From positions 1 through 64,000 of the forward strand of contig NZ_QRBZ01000021.1 of NCBI RefSeq assembly GCF_009833085.1: DNA of 64,000 nucleotides, written 5' to 3'. The notes under the pieces are model-generated. The model was given only the letters and a program-made list of their open reading frames with translations. It was not told the origin of the DNA and did not search any database. The position numbers and the translations under genes were made by a program. This document shows, piece after piece, positions 1 through 8,193 of the stretch. The DNA comes from Nitrosomonas oligotropha (GTDB lineage Bacteria > Pseudomonadota > Gammaproteobacteria > Burkholderiales > Nitrosomonadaceae). How positions within the stretch are numbered: the stretch's first letter is position 1; the number at the start of each line of letters is the position of its first letter.

Positions 1-265
1 CCTTGTCTGTACCGGTAATATCTTGATAAGCTCCTTTAGTAGCAAAACCATAGGGCGCTCCGAGTGATATACCCGCACCAAAGTTAGATTTAAAAAGCAG
101 ACCGGCCGCATGGGTGACGGGAACAGTCGCCAATGCAAGCATCAAGAGCACTACACCAGCACTCAACTTGGTCTTGCAACTCGTTCCAGTTTTTTTCATT
201 AATTCCGCTGCGTCATCCGTTGCCAGCTGATTGACAGTTTGTCGTTTTTGATGATTGAAATTCAT
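1..265 (-). CDS. Exported protein, C-terminal part outside window
   Basis: The first 88 residues are visible and the gene runs off the left edge. The N-terminus has a long cytoplasmic lead (about 35 residues), then a hydrophobic stretch (LSAGVVLLMLALATVPV) ending in THAA, a plausible signal peptidase I site, followed by a Gly/Phe-rich mature start (GLLFKSNFGAGISLG). The ATG at 265 is chosen because a perfect AAGGAGG (minus strand, 275-281) lies 9 nt upstream; an internal ATG at codon 23 would give a more ordinary signal peptide but has no such site. I do not recognise the family. A c-di-GMP riboswitch and an RBS-masking hairpin in its leader suggest an envelope, matrix or adhesion role; that is inference. 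Confidence 0.75.
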   Translation of the reverse strand, partial: MNFNHQKRQTVNQLATDDAAELMKKTGTSCKTKLSAGVVLLMLALATVPVTHAAGLLFKSNFGAGISLGAPYGFATKGAYQDITGTDK

Positions 266-271
266 ATTAGG

Positions 272-300
272 GTTCCTCCTTAACGTTAAAAGGACGGAAC
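272..300 (-). promoter_or_regulatory. Hairpin masking the ribosome-binding site
   Basis: On the minus strand GTTCCGTCCTT (300-290) can pair with AAGGAGGAAC (281-272), leaving one bulged G and a loop of about 8 nt. The pairing buries the whole AAGGAGG ribosome-binding site of the gene starting at 265. It lies about 80 nt downstream of the riboswitch aptamer, so it could be the translational expression platform. The pairing is read from sequence; the regulatory role is inferred. Confidence 0.6.
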
Positions 301-380
301 TGCGTGGATATGCTTATATCGAAGTTATTTCGTTCGAACTTGTCAAAATCACATATATGATCAAGACGATAGCGTTATCT

Positions 381-460
381 GGCAGTCCTGCTATCCTGGG
401 GCATTGGCCCGTTAGATCAGTGACTTTGCGTCCCCTGCTTTCACAGGGTTTGCCTTTTTC
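381..460 (-). ncRNA. Cyclic-di-GMP-I (GEMM) riboswitch aptamer
   Basis: Read on the minus strand, the sequence has the GEMM-I landmarks in order: an A-rich lead, GGCAAACC, a stem closed by a GAAA tetraloop (CTGTGAAAGCAG), GGGACGCAAAGTCAC, a second stem around GGGCC-AATG-CCCC, then AGCAGGACTGCC. The 5' GGCA and 3' TGCC close the P1 stem. This family binds c-di-GMP and controls motility, adhesion, matrix or envelope genes. It lies in the leader of the minus-strand exported protein, ending about 115 nt before its start codon. Confidence 0.92.
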
Positions 461-808
461 ATACTACGAACCATCTATAAGCAGGAACTGTGCCAGTCAA
501 GAATTTGCCGGTCGACAATTAAAGAAAATACAATTAACAAATAAATTAAACGTATTCTCATCATGGATAAGCAGAAACCAAACAAAGAATAAGTGACGTT
601 TCTTGTCAGCTGGCTACAAGAACTGTCAGCACCGCATCGTAAAAACACAAAAAAGTAGAACGGCCCCGGTTTGCCGTCCAATATTTTGTTGGTGCTGACA
701 TAGTCCGGGCGGTTATACTTTCCAGTCATCAAATTGCAAACTATTCAGCGTATAAGCAGGCTGAATTTATTCCCAACGAGAAAGCTGCCTCACCAGCGCA
801 AACCTGTT
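461..808. other. Intergenic region, no supported gene
   Basis: This stretch separates the riboswitch (minus) from mgtE (plus) and must hold both divergent promoters. I see no convincing -35/-10 pair, tRNA or conserved reading frame; short open frames here lack ribosome-binding sites and have no recognisable protein content. Confidence 0.5.
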
Positions 809-2251
809 ATGACAGAAACGGACAACGACAACGATCAGGACAATTCACCGACGCCGCTGCAGCAGGTCACGTTTCTGTTACGCAAATACAAGCTGGTGGA
901 AGGACTGGTGAATTTGCAGGATGCGCCGGAAGAATCGCTGGCTGGATCCACGGTGCAGAAACAAAATCTGTCCGAACTGCAAAACTTCCTGGACCAGCTC
1001 CATCCCGCTGACATCGCGCTGATTCTCGAAGCATTGCCGCTGGAAGACCGGCTGCTGATCTGGAGCATGGTCAAATCGGACCGGGACGGGGAAGTCCTGC
1101 TGGAAACATCCGACGCCGTCCGCGCCACACTGATTACCGACATGCACAATCAGGAATTGGTCGCGGCGACGGAGTATCTCGATGCCGACGAGATCGCCGA
1201 CCTTGCGCCCGATTTACCGCAGGAAGTCATGGACGATGTTTTTCGCTCGCTCCCCGTGGAAGAGCGCGAGCAACTGCGCGCCGCCATGTCGTACCCGGAG
1301 GATTCGGTCGGCGCCTTGATGGATTTCGACGTCATCACGATTCGCGAAGATGTCCGCATGGAGGTCGTGTTGCGCTATTTGCGCATGCTGGATGAAATGC
1401 CGGATCACACCGACCAGCTCTTCGTGGTTGACCGGAATGAGCAGTTGAAAGGCGTATTACTGATCAACCGTCTGCTTGTCAGCGATCCTGATACGCTGGT
1501 TGCCGATGTCATGACCAACGAAATAATCAAATTGCACCCGGACGATGTCGCGCAACAGGCGGCCAATGCGTTCGAGCGTTACGACCTGGTTTCCGCTTCC
1601 GTGGTGGATGAAAACGACAAACTGTTGGGCCGCGTCACCGTCAACACCGTGATCGATTTCATCCGCGACAAAGCCGAGAACGAAGCGCTGAACCTGGCCG
1701 GTTTGAGCGAAGAAGAGGATCTTTTCGCACCGGTGTTAAAAAGCGTGCAAAACCGCTGGGTGTGGCTGGCCGTCAATCTGGTCACCGCGTTCATCGCCTC
1801 CCGCGTCATCGGCCTATTTGAAGACTCCATCGAAAAATTAGTCGCGCTCGCCGCCTTGATGCCGATTATTGCCGGCATCGGCGGCAACTCCGGCAACCAA
1901 ACCATCACCATGATCGTGCGCGCGCTGGCGCTTGATCAAATCAACACCAGCAGCGCCTGGAAATTGATCACCAAGGAAGTCGGCGTCAGTATCGTCAACG
2001 GCCTGCTGTGGGGAACCATCGTCGGCTTGTTTACCTTCGCCATTTACCAGAACGCCGAACTCGGTCTGGTCATGACCTTGGCGCTGGTGCTGAATCTGCT
2101 GCTGGCCGCGCTGCTCGGTGTCCTGATCCCGCTGACCCTGCGCAAATTCGGCCGCGATCCGGCCATCGGTTCCAGCGTGATGATTACGGCTGTTACCGAT
2201 AGCGGCGGTTTCTTTATTTTTCTGGGACTGGCGACGATTTTTTTGTTGTAA
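809..2251 (+). CDS. mgtE: Magnesium transporter MgtE
   Basis: MgtE is a homodimeric inner-membrane Mg2+ channel gated by cytosolic Mg2+. The order seen is a helical MgtE N domain (HPADIALILEALPLEDRLLI), two CBS domains, a connecting helix, and five C-terminal membrane segments with the conserved pore region (MPIIAGIGGNSGNQ). The ATG at 809 gives 480 residues, slightly longer than the usual ~450. A TTG at 734 in the same frame would add 25 non-conserved basic residues. Neither start has a clear ribosome-binding site. The gene appears monocistronic. Confidence 0.93.
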   Translation: MTETDNDNDQDNSPTPLQQVTFLLRKYKLVEGLVNLQDAPEESLAGSTVQKQNLSELQNFLDQLHPADIALILEALPLEDRLLIWSMVKSDRDGEVLLETSDAVRATLITDMHNQELVAATEYLDADEIADLAPDLPQEVMDDVFRSLPVEEREQLRAAMSYPEDSVGALMDFDVITIREDVRMEVVLRYLRMLDEMPDHTDQLFVVDRNEQLKGVLLINRLLVSDPDTLVADVMTNEIIKLHPDDVAQQAANAFERYDLVSASVVDENDKLLGRVTVNTVIDFIRDKAENEALNLAGLSEEEDLFAPVLKSVQNRWVWLAVNLVTAFIASRVIGLFEDSIEKLVALAALMPIIAGIGGNSGNQTITMIVRALALDQINTSSAWKLITKEVGVSIVNGLLWGTIVGLFTFAIYQNAELGLVMTLALVLNLLLAALLGVLIPLTLRKFGRDPAIGSSVMITAVTDSGGFFIFLGLATIFLL

Positions 2252-2466
2252 AAGAGAATGGCACATTGGCTGACAGAATTTATGCGATTGCAATAACTCT
2301 TAATAAGTTTTAACAACAAGATATCTATTCCTAACTATGATTAAACAACACCTCCTGAGTATTACTGGACAAATCATGTCATATATATCAAGTCGAGCGT
2401 ATTAATCCGACTCCCACACTTTCTGCGACAACTTCCTATGCATGACTACATGAGGCAGCCACAAAT

Positions 2467-2515
2467 CACTAGTGACATTATATTGACACTAGTGATTTAT
2501 AGTAATACACTAGTG
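2467..2515 (+). promoter_or_regulatory. Promoter with three CACTAGTG operators
   Basis: The perfect 8-bp palindrome CACTAGTG occurs at 2467-2474, 2487-2494 and 2508-2515, so starts are 20 and 21 bp apart, about two helical turns. A promoter is interleaved: TTGACA (2483-2488), 17-bp spacer, TACACT (2506-2511). The second palindrome overlaps the -35 and the third the -10. This is the layout of cooperative repression by a dimeric regulator, most simply the RHH-like protein encoded just downstream. Confidence 0.7.
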
Positions 2516-2539
2516 CTTCATTCTACATAGGAGATCCAT

Positions 2540-2935
2540 ATGCCACAGTTTACCGTCGATGAAGATATTGCTGCATTAGTGGAACGGCTTGCAAAGCCGA
2601 AGCCCTTTGAGAATCTCTCGTTTAACGCCGCGCTAAGGCGTGTTCTACAAGAGCATATTAAAATAAAGAAAGTAGACGACGAGCTGGATCAGCTGTTGTC
2701 GGAATCATTGGCCACAGTAAGGAAAGAACCAAAGAAGACTCCCTCCCCTAGCCCTCAACAGTGGGCGGCAAGCGTGCCTGAGCTTAAAGGAAGAAAAGAT
2801 TTAAATACATGGAAGGAGGTTTGTGTTCTGCTAAAAATCGATACTGCTGGCGATTCAGCGAGAAGGAAGTTAAAAAACTGGGTTAAGGCAAATCGCCCCA
2901 ACTGGCCTTCAGTCCCTGAAATCAGCGGTGAATGA
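2540..2935 (+). CDS. Small ribbon-helix-helix-like DNA-binding protein
   Basis: 131 residues, start ATG behind AGGAG. The N-terminus (QFTVDEDIAALVERLAK, then LSFNAALRRVLQ) reads as strand-helix-helix, the pattern of ribbon-helix-helix regulators and the SeqA N-domain. A Pro/Ser/Lys-rich linker (KKTPSPSPQQ) leads to a basic C-terminal part (ARRKLKNWVKANRPNWP). I cannot name a family. Its promoter carries three phased palindromes, so it is probably autoregulated in the manner of an antitoxin or plasmid regulator. No toxin-like partner follows: the next gene, 90 bp on, is a flavin reductase. Confidence 0.6.
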   Translation: MPQFTVDEDIAALVERLAKPKPFENLSFNAALRRVLQEHIKIKKVDDELDQLLSESLATVRKEPKKTPSPSPQQWAASVPELKGRKDLNTWKEVCVLLKIDTAGDSARRKLKNWVKANRPNWPSVPEISGE

Positions 2936-3025
2936 ATTTGCCCAACCCGGCAACAATCAAGAGGGACTGTACAAAAGCACGCAGCCCCTCACTTTTACCT
3001 TATACCAATTTTTCATAGAATACAG

Positions 3026-3679
3026 ATGAAACTCCTAATCTTCCTCGGCACAGTCCGAGGCAGTTCACCCCCTAGCCCTCCACGGCTCGGTTTGAGAGTC
3101 GCAAACGCTTGTGTGATGCAGCTTCACCAAGGCGATATTTCAGTGGATCTGATCGATCCGCTGGATTTTGATCTTGGACTCATATTCAAACCACACTTTG
3201 CTTATGCACAGGGCAAAGCGCCCGCTCAGCTTCAATCCTTGGCGGAAAAGATTGCAGCCGCGGACGGCTATGTCATGGTGAGTCCGGAATACAATCATTC
3301 GCTGAGCCCTGCTTTGACGCATTTGCTCAATCACTTCGGCAGCTCGCTGTTTTCGTACAAACCCAGCGCGATCGTCACTTATTCGGCGGGACAATGGGGC
3401 GGTGTCAGGGCGGCGGTGGGAATGCGGTCTTTTCTGTCGGAATTGGGTTGCTTGCCGGTTTCGGCGATGATTCATATCCCGAAGGCGCATGAAGTGCTCG
3501 CCGAGGATGGAAGCTTTCTCGCGTCCGTCGACGCGGAGAGATGGACGAACTATTTTGCCCGATCCTTCGCGCAGCTCACTTGGTGGGCATCCGCCGCCAA
3601 AAATCAGCGAGATGTTATCGATCCGCTTAAACTGGCGCCTGCTTTTAAAAAAGATCCCTCACAAAGAAATGCTCCCTAA
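3026..3679 (+). CDS. NAD(P)H-dependent FMN reductase family protein
   Basis: 217 residues with a flavodoxin-like fold. The N-terminal strand and phosphate loop (KLLIFLGTVRGSS) would bind the FMN phosphate, and SPEYNHSLSPALTHLLNHF is the typical SPEYN motif of the NADPH-dependent FMN reductase family. YSAGQWGGVRAAVGMRSFL forms the later conserved helix start. Such proteins reduce FMN, quinones, azo compounds or metals; the substrate cannot be told here. It may share the transcript of the RHH-like gene. The ribosome-binding site is weak. Confidence 0.82.
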   Translation: MKLLIFLGTVRGSSPPSPPRLGLRVANACVMQLHQGDISVDLIDPLDFDLGLIFKPHFAYAQGKAPAQLQSLAEKIAAADGYVMVSPEYNHSLSPALTHLLNHFGSSLFSYKPSAIVTYSAGQWGGVRAAVGMRSFLSELGCLPVSAMIHIPKAHEVLAEDGSFLASVDAERWTNYFARSFAQLTWWASAAKNQRDVIDPLKLAPAFKKDPSQRNAP

Positions 3680-3812
3680 GCTTATGAGTTGCTAAACTGC
3701 TCAACCCAAGTCGCATGCTGGATATGGAAAATGTTCAGTAGGGTTCAAATGTTTCATTCCCGGGCAGATGCAGCCCGTATAATACAGCCCAATTAAGATT
3801 ACCCCTGTCACC

Positions 3813-4061
3813 ATGCCCGCCCCTGAAAGCAACAAGCACCCGCAAACCAAAAACCCCTTGCAAGGCGTTACCCTGGAAGCGCTGCTGACCGAGCTGCATG
3901 CGCAGGTTGGCTGGGAGGGGCTGGCTAAAAGGATCGATATCAATTGCTTCAAGCAAGATCCCAGCATCAAGTCCAGTTTGAAATTTCTGCGTAAGACGCC
4001 GTGGGCCAGAGAGAAAGTCGAGGCCCTCTACATCCAATTGAAACAAGGTAACCATGAGTGA
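3813..4061 (+). CDS. VF530 family DNA-binding protein
   Basis: 82 residues matching the VF530 (DUF2132) family: [34 protein letters not shown] and [18 protein letters not shown] are its hallmark segments. The family is a compact helical fold whose members bind DNA in vitro; the cellular role is unknown. Its stop overlaps the start of the S4-domain gene by 8 bp, so the two are translationally coupled. Confidence 0.85.
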   Translation: MPAPESNKHPQTKNPLQGVTLEALLTELHAQVGWEGLAKRIDINCFKQDPSIKSSLKFLRKTPWAREKVEALYIQLKQGNHE

Positions 4062-4266
4062 ATTCAGTCTTAAAGGGCACGACACGATTGCATTGAACGA
4101 TCTGTTGAAAATCACTGGTCTGTGTGGGAGCGGTGGCGAAGCCAAGACCGTGATCGCCAAGGGTAAGGTCAAAGTGGATGGCCAGATCGAGCTGCGCAAA
4201 ACCTGCAAGATCCGCAGCGGCCAAGTGGTGGAATATGCCCGGGAGCAAATCACCGTAACACGCTGA
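4054..4266 (+). CDS. S4-domain RNA-binding protein (YbcJ type)
   Basis: 70 residues consisting of one S4 RNA-binding domain: [20 protein letters not shown], then [21 protein letters not shown], closing with RSGQVVEY. This is the stand-alone YbcJ-like class, thought to bind structured RNA. The gene overlaps the VF530 gene and precedes rlmKL by 79 bp, a neighbourhood consistent with RNA or ribosome metabolism. Confidence 0.85.
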   Translation: MSEFSLKGHDTIALNDLLKITGLCGSGGEAKTVIAKGKVKVDGQIELRKTCKIRSGQVVEYAREQITVTR

Positions 4267-4345
4267 GCCATCCGGTTCAAAAAAGCCAGCGCGCTGGCAG
4301 CACATTCGAGTATCCTACGCGGTTATTCAGCCCAGACCGTAAACC

Positions 4346-6541
4346 ATGACGCAATACCAACTCTTCGCCACCACGCCGAAAGCGATGGAAGGCATACTCG
4401 CCAATGAAATCCAAGCGCTCGGCGGGCAAAATGTACAGCAGAAACTCGCCGGAGTGGCTTTTCAAGGCGACCTGGCGATGGCGTACCGCGCCTGCTTATG
4501 GCTGCGCACCGCCAGCCGCGTGCTGTTGCTGCTCAGCAGCTTCGAGGTGAAATCGCAGCAGGATCTCTACGATGGCGTGCAACGCATCGACTGGTCAGCG
4601 CATCTGAACGCCGACGACAGTCTGGCGGTATCGTTTAACAGCAAGAATAATCCGGCGATCAACAACACGCATTTCGGCGCGCTCAAAGTGAAAGACGCCA
4701 TCGTCGATCAGCTGCGCGCCAAGTTCGGCAGCCGCCCCAATATTGATACCGAGTACCCGAGCATCCGCGTCAATGTTTATTTGCACAACGACACCGCACA
4801 GTTGAGCCTGGATTTATCCGGCGAAAGTTCGCATAAACGCGGTTACCGCGAAGTCAGCATCGCCGCGCCAATCAAGGAAAACCTGGCGGCGGCCATTTTG
4901 CTGCGCGCCGGTTGGCCGGACATTGCCGCACAAGGCGGCTCATTGATTGATCCGATGTGCGGCTCCGGCACGCTGCTGGTGGAAGGCGCGCTGATCGCCG
5001 GGGATATCGCACCGGGGTTGCAGCGCGATTATTTCGGTTTTCTCGGCTGGAAACAGCACGACACTGCACTTTGGCAAAACGTCTGGGACGATGCGCAGCA
5101 GCGCCGTGAGATAGGCTTGGGCAAATTGCCGGTGATTGCCGGTTTCGACCAGGATCGCCGCACCGTCGCCGCCGCATTGCAGCATGTCGAAAACGCCGGA
5201 CTGGCGGGAAAAATCCACATCGAAAAACGCGACATCGCCGACGCCTCCGCAGCAGAAAGCTGGACGAAAGGGCTGATCGTCTGCAACCCGCCGTATGGCG
5301 AACGGCTCGGCGATGAAGAACAAGCCGCCTTGCTCTACCGCCAGTTTGGCGAGGTATTAAAGCAGCGCTTCACCGGTTGGCAAGCGGCGATGATCATCGG
5401 TAACCCGGAATTGGGCTTCCGCTTGGGCATCCGCTCGCACAAGCCGATCACATTGTTCAATGGCGCGCTGGAATGCAAGTTATTGCGCTTCACCATCGAG
5501 GAAAAAGCTTTCTTCGAACCGAAAGCCAAATCGCAGCAGGAGCGCATCGAACACATCAGCCGCCGCGCGCAATCCGGTCAAGCCGACAGCCAAGCGGAAA
5601 TGTTCGCCAATCGCCTACGCAAGAACCTGAAAAAACTGACCAAGTGGGCCAAACAAAATCAGATCCATTGCTACCGGCTATACGACGCCGACCTGCCCGA
5701 ATACGCGGTGGCCGTGGATGTGTACCAAGGCGAGCAGACCTGGGTCAACGTGCAGGAATACGAATCGCCGAAAACAGTCGATCCCGCAAAAGCCAATCTG
5801 CGGCTGGCCGGTGTGATGGCGGAGATTCCCAAAGTGCTGGAAATTCCTGCCGATCAGGTGTTTCTAAAAATTCGCCGCAAACAGAAAAGCACCGATCAAT
5901 ACGAGAAACTGAGCGACTCGCGTCACTTTCATGTGGTGGAAGAAAGCGGCTGCAAGTTTTGGGTAAATTTCGAGGACTATCTCGACACCGGCCTGTTTCT
6001 CGATCACCGGCCCATGCGTCTGCTGATCCAGCAACAAACCAAGGGCAAGCGCTTCCTGAATTTATTCGCCTACACCGGCAGCGCCACGGTACATGCGGCG
6101 ATTGGCGGCGCGGTATCGAGTGTTACGGTGGATATGTCGAACACGTATCTGGATTGGGCCAGACGGAATTTCGTCCTCAACGGCATTGACGGCGATCACC
6201 GGCTGGTGCGCGCCGATTGCTCGCAATGGCTGGCCGAGCAAGCCGCTGCCAGACAAAAACCGCAATTCGACCTGATTTTTCTCGACCCGCCTACTTTCTC
6301 GAACTCCAAGAAAATGGACGAAGCTTTCGACATCCAGAAAGACCACGTGGCGCTGATCCGCAACGCCGCCGCCCTGCTGGCGCCGGGCGGAACCTTGTAT
6401 TTCTCGACCAACTTCCGCCGTTTCAAAATGGACACGGACGCGCTCAGCGATTGGATCATCGAAGACATCAGTGCAAAGATGATCCCCGAAGATTTCGCCC
6501 GCGATGCCAAGATTCATTACTGCTGGAAGATTTCCCGCTGA
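4346..6541 (+). CDS. rlmL: Bifunctional 23S rRNA methyltransferase RlmKL
   Basis: 731 residues. The N-terminal half has a THUMP RNA-binding domain and an m2G methyltransferase (DPMCGSGTLLVEGALIA; catalytic NPPY in VCNPPYGERLGDEEQ) for G2445. The C-terminal half has a second Rossmann methyltransferase (FLNLFAYTGSATVHAAIGGA; LDPPTFSNSKKM) for m7G2069. Both halves are fused as in E. coli RlmKL (702 aa). It acts on helix 74 of 23S rRNA in the cytoplasm. The ATG at 4346 begins the conserved MTQYQLFATTPKAMEGIL. Confidence 0.95.
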   Translation: MTQYQLFATTPKAMEGILANEIQALGGQNVQQKLAGVAFQGDLAMAYRACLWLRTASRVLLLLSSFEVKSQQDLYDGVQRIDWSAHLNADDSLAVSFNSKNNPAINNTHFGALKVKDAIVDQLRAKFGSRPNIDTEYPSIRVNVYLHNDTAQLSLDLSGESSHKRGYREVSIAAPIKENLAAAILLRAGWPDIAAQGGSLIDPMCGSGTLLVEGALIAGDIAPGLQRDYFGFLGWKQHDTALWQNVWDDAQQRREIGLGKLPVIAGFDQDRRTVAAALQHVENAGLAGKIHIEKRDIADASAAESWTKGLIVCNPPYGERLGDEEQAALLYRQFGEVLKQRFTGWQAAMIIGNPELGFRLGIRSHKPITLFNGALECKLLRFTIEEKAFFEPKAKSQQERIEHISRRAQSGQADSQAEMFANRLRKNLKKLTKWAKQNQIHCYRLYDADLPEYAVAVDVYQGEQTWVNVQEYESPKTVDPAKANLRLAGVMAEIPKVLEIPADQVFLKIRRKQKSTDQYEKLSDSRHFHVVEESGCKFWVNFEDYLDTGLFLDHRPMRLLIQQQTKGKRFLNLFAYTGSATVHAAIGGAVSSVTVDMSNTYLDWARRNFVLNGIDGDHRLVRADCSQWLAEQAAARQKPQFDLIFLDPPTFSNSKKMDEAFDIQKDHVALIRNAAALLAPGGTLYFSTNFRRFKMDTDALSDWIIEDISAKMIPEDFARDAKIHYCWKISR

Positions 6542-6586
6542 ACGTCCTGTAGTAATACGACACGCATCCTATCCGCACTGGACAAC

Positions 6587-6608
6587 GATCATACTTCTTC
6601 GTATGATC
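6587..6608 (+). promoter_or_regulatory. Inverted-repeat operator of the toxin-antitoxin pair
   Basis: GATCATAC (6587-6594), 6-nt spacer TTCTTC, GTATGATC (6601-6608) is a perfect 8-bp inverted repeat 31 bp before the antitoxin start. Antitoxins of this type bind such repeats to autoregulate; binding here is inferred. Confidence 0.6.
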
Positions 6609-6639
6609 ATATTGTCTTCACATACGTGTGCGTTAAATT

Positions 6640-6870
6640 ATGACACATCGAACCACCATCACGCTGGATGATGAAATTTTTGCATTTCTAGATCAAGTTG
6701 CCGGTGAAAACCGTAGCGCGTACATCAACGCGTTGCTGAAACAAGAACGCTCTAATTTCCTCAGACAGGCGTTAATCAAAGCCAATCAGGAAGAAGCCGC
6801 AGATACCGATTATCAGGAAGAATTACAGTCATGGGAAAGCACCTTGTCCGATGGTCTGATCAATGACTGA
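6640..6870 (+). CDS. MazE/ribbon-helix-helix type antitoxin
   Basis: 76 residues: an N-terminal RHH strand (HRTTITLDDEIFAFLDQVA), helices (NRSAYINALLKQERS) and an acidic C-terminal tail (EEAADTDYQEELQSWESTL) of the kind that wraps a MazF-like toxin. It overlaps the toxin start by 8 bp, typical for antitoxin-first modules. No clear ribosome-binding site precedes the ATG, so translation may be weak or close to leaderless. Confidence 0.85.
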   Translation: MTHRTTITLDDEIFAFLDQVAGENRSAYINALLKQERSNFLRQALIKANQEEAADTDYQEELQSWESTLSDGLIND

Positions 6871-7204
6871 ATTCAAGCAACTGGATATTCACTGGATTGA
6901 TCTTGAACCGGCAAAGGGCGCGGAAACCAAGAAACTGAGACCGTGCGTGATTCTTCAAGGCGACCTTGTCAATATACAATCCAGAACGTTGATTGTTGCC
7001 CCTCTGCTACCGAATCACAAACCCTGGCCTTTCGCAGTGAACCTGGAACCAACCCAAGAAAACGGTTTGGATAAAAACCGCCACATCAACCTCAAGCAAT
7101 TACGTGCTGTTGATGTTTCCAGGATTGGCAGAAAACAAGGAAAACTGGAAAGTCAGTATATCGATGCTGTTAAAGCGGCCCTAACTATCGTGTTTGATTT
7201 GTAG
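6863..7204 (+). CDS. MazF/PemK-family endoribonuclease toxin
   Basis: 113 residues. The motifs HWIDLEPAKGAETKKLRPCVI and TLIVAPLLPNH match the MazF/PemK fold, whose members cut mRNA at short sequence motifs. The R-P-C-V/I segment and a conserved DKNRHINLKQLRAVDVSR region contribute the catalytic Arg and the Ser/Thr/Asp region. The gene overlaps its antitoxin and ends before a strong terminator, so the module is self-contained. Confidence 0.9.
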   Translation: MTEFKQLDIHWIDLEPAKGAETKKLRPCVILQGDLVNIQSRTLIVAPLLPNHKPWPFAVNLEPTQENGLDKNRHINLKQLRAVDVSRIGRKQGKLESQYIDAVKAALTIVFDL

Positions 7205-7256
7205 GCCTACCGGGCAAGAACTAGACCACGCACCATCCGATTGTTGCAGTTCTAGA

Positions 7257-7297
7257 AGATCAATCCAGAGGAATACCCTGGATTGATCTGGATTTTT
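7257..7297 (+). terminator. Intrinsic terminator of the toxin-antitoxin operon
   Basis: AGATCAATCCAG (7257-7268), 9-nt loop, CTGGATTGATCT (7278-7289) forms a perfect 12-bp stem followed by GGATTTTT. The U-run lies on the plus-strand side. Confidence 0.8.
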
Positions 7298-7340
7298 ATT
7301 ACCTTTTGACTGTAATTTGCGCCGTAATACGTTCTCGAGT

Positions 7341-8009
7341 TCAGGCTTGCTTGCAGTTATGGCGGCGGTGACGTGCAGTGAACCCCAGCAGCCCTAGTCC
7401 AGCCAGCAACATGGCATACGTTTCGGGTTCAGGAACGGCCGTCACAACGATATTATCAAAGTATACGTTGCCTGCAATTGCGTCAGACCCGACAAAATCT
7501 TCCAGCATGAGATGCAGCGGCATACCATTCATGGGAGTACCGCCATAAACAAATAGAGCGGTATTGGCATCAATCGTGATCGAATAATTTGTCCACGCCC
7601 CGTTATGGGTCAATACCACGCTGAGTCCCGGATAACCGGCCTGAGTACCCGCGATCCAAGTGTGTGATCCTGGTTTGCTATCACTGATACCCACGAATCC
7701 GCCTAGATCGGTAGTGGCAGAACCTGGCGTCTCGACACTCAAATAATCGAAACTAACGGTATAAATTTGCGACGGCGCGAAGAAGGAACCGGCGGTAAAA
7801 ATATCCCCGCCAGAGCCAAGCCCGGTAAATGAAAGCACATCGTTGCCACTCAACGGATTCGCTGGATCGGCAACGACAACACCGGTTCCAATGGGATTCC
7901 ATTGTCCCAAGCCGGATTCAAAATCTTCACTAAAAAGCGCGGTGCTCGCTTGCACGGAAAAAGACGCAAACACCGCAATCAATGCACCAAAATAACCCGA
8001 GTATTTCAT
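7341..8009 (-). CDS. PEP-CTERM sorting domain protein
   Basis: 222 residues. A signal peptide (MKYSGYFGALIAVFASFSVQA) is followed by a beta-rich body beginning LFSEDFESGLGQW, resembling carbohydrate-binding-like extracellular domains. The C-terminus has the PEP-CTERM tag: VPEPETYAMLLAGLGLLGF then ARHRRH. Exosortase EpsH/XrtA recognises such tags in exopolysaccharide-producing Gram-negatives; no exosortase is in the window. The ATG at 8009 is chosen over 8021 because GGAGG (8015-8019) lies 5 nt before it. Confidence 0.88.
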   Translation of the reverse strand: MKYSGYFGALIAVFASFSVQASTALFSEDFESGLGQWNPIGTGVVVADPANPLSGNDVLSFTGLGSGGDIFTAGSFFAPSQIYTVSFDYLSVETPGSATTDLGGFVGISDSKPGSHTWIAGTQAGYPGLSVVLTHNGAWTNYSITIDANTALFVYGGTPMNGMPLHLMLEDFVGSDAIAGNVYFDNIVVTAVPEPETYAMLLAGLGLLGFTARHRRHNCKQA

Positions 8010-8129
8010 AATGGCCTCCATTGTTAAAAAATCTTGATCCTAAAAACCGCAAGCAGCAAGGCATTCACTACACTCGTCCAATCATCGCGCAAAAACGGCG
8101 CAGCCGATATCAGTAGAAATACAAGTATA

Positions 8130-8167
8130 AATCCGGCAGGATATGATATCAGTACACCTGCCGGATT
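8130..8167 (-). terminator. Hairpin after czcA, possible terminator
   Basis: AATCCGGCAGG and CCTGCCGGATT make an 11-bp stem with a 16-nt loop, 26 nt after the czcA stop. There is no strong U-tract on the minus side, so it may stabilise the 3' end rather than terminate. The 10-mer GATATCAGTA also occurs at 8106-8115 and 8146-8155. Confidence 0.45.
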
Positions 8168-8193
8168 GAGCTCAATAAACCAGAATCAAAACT

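Noticed and set aside
255-596. Plus-strand 113-codon open frame across the riboswitch
   Set aside because: It runs antisense through the GEMM aptamer and has no ribosome-binding site or recognisable protein content.
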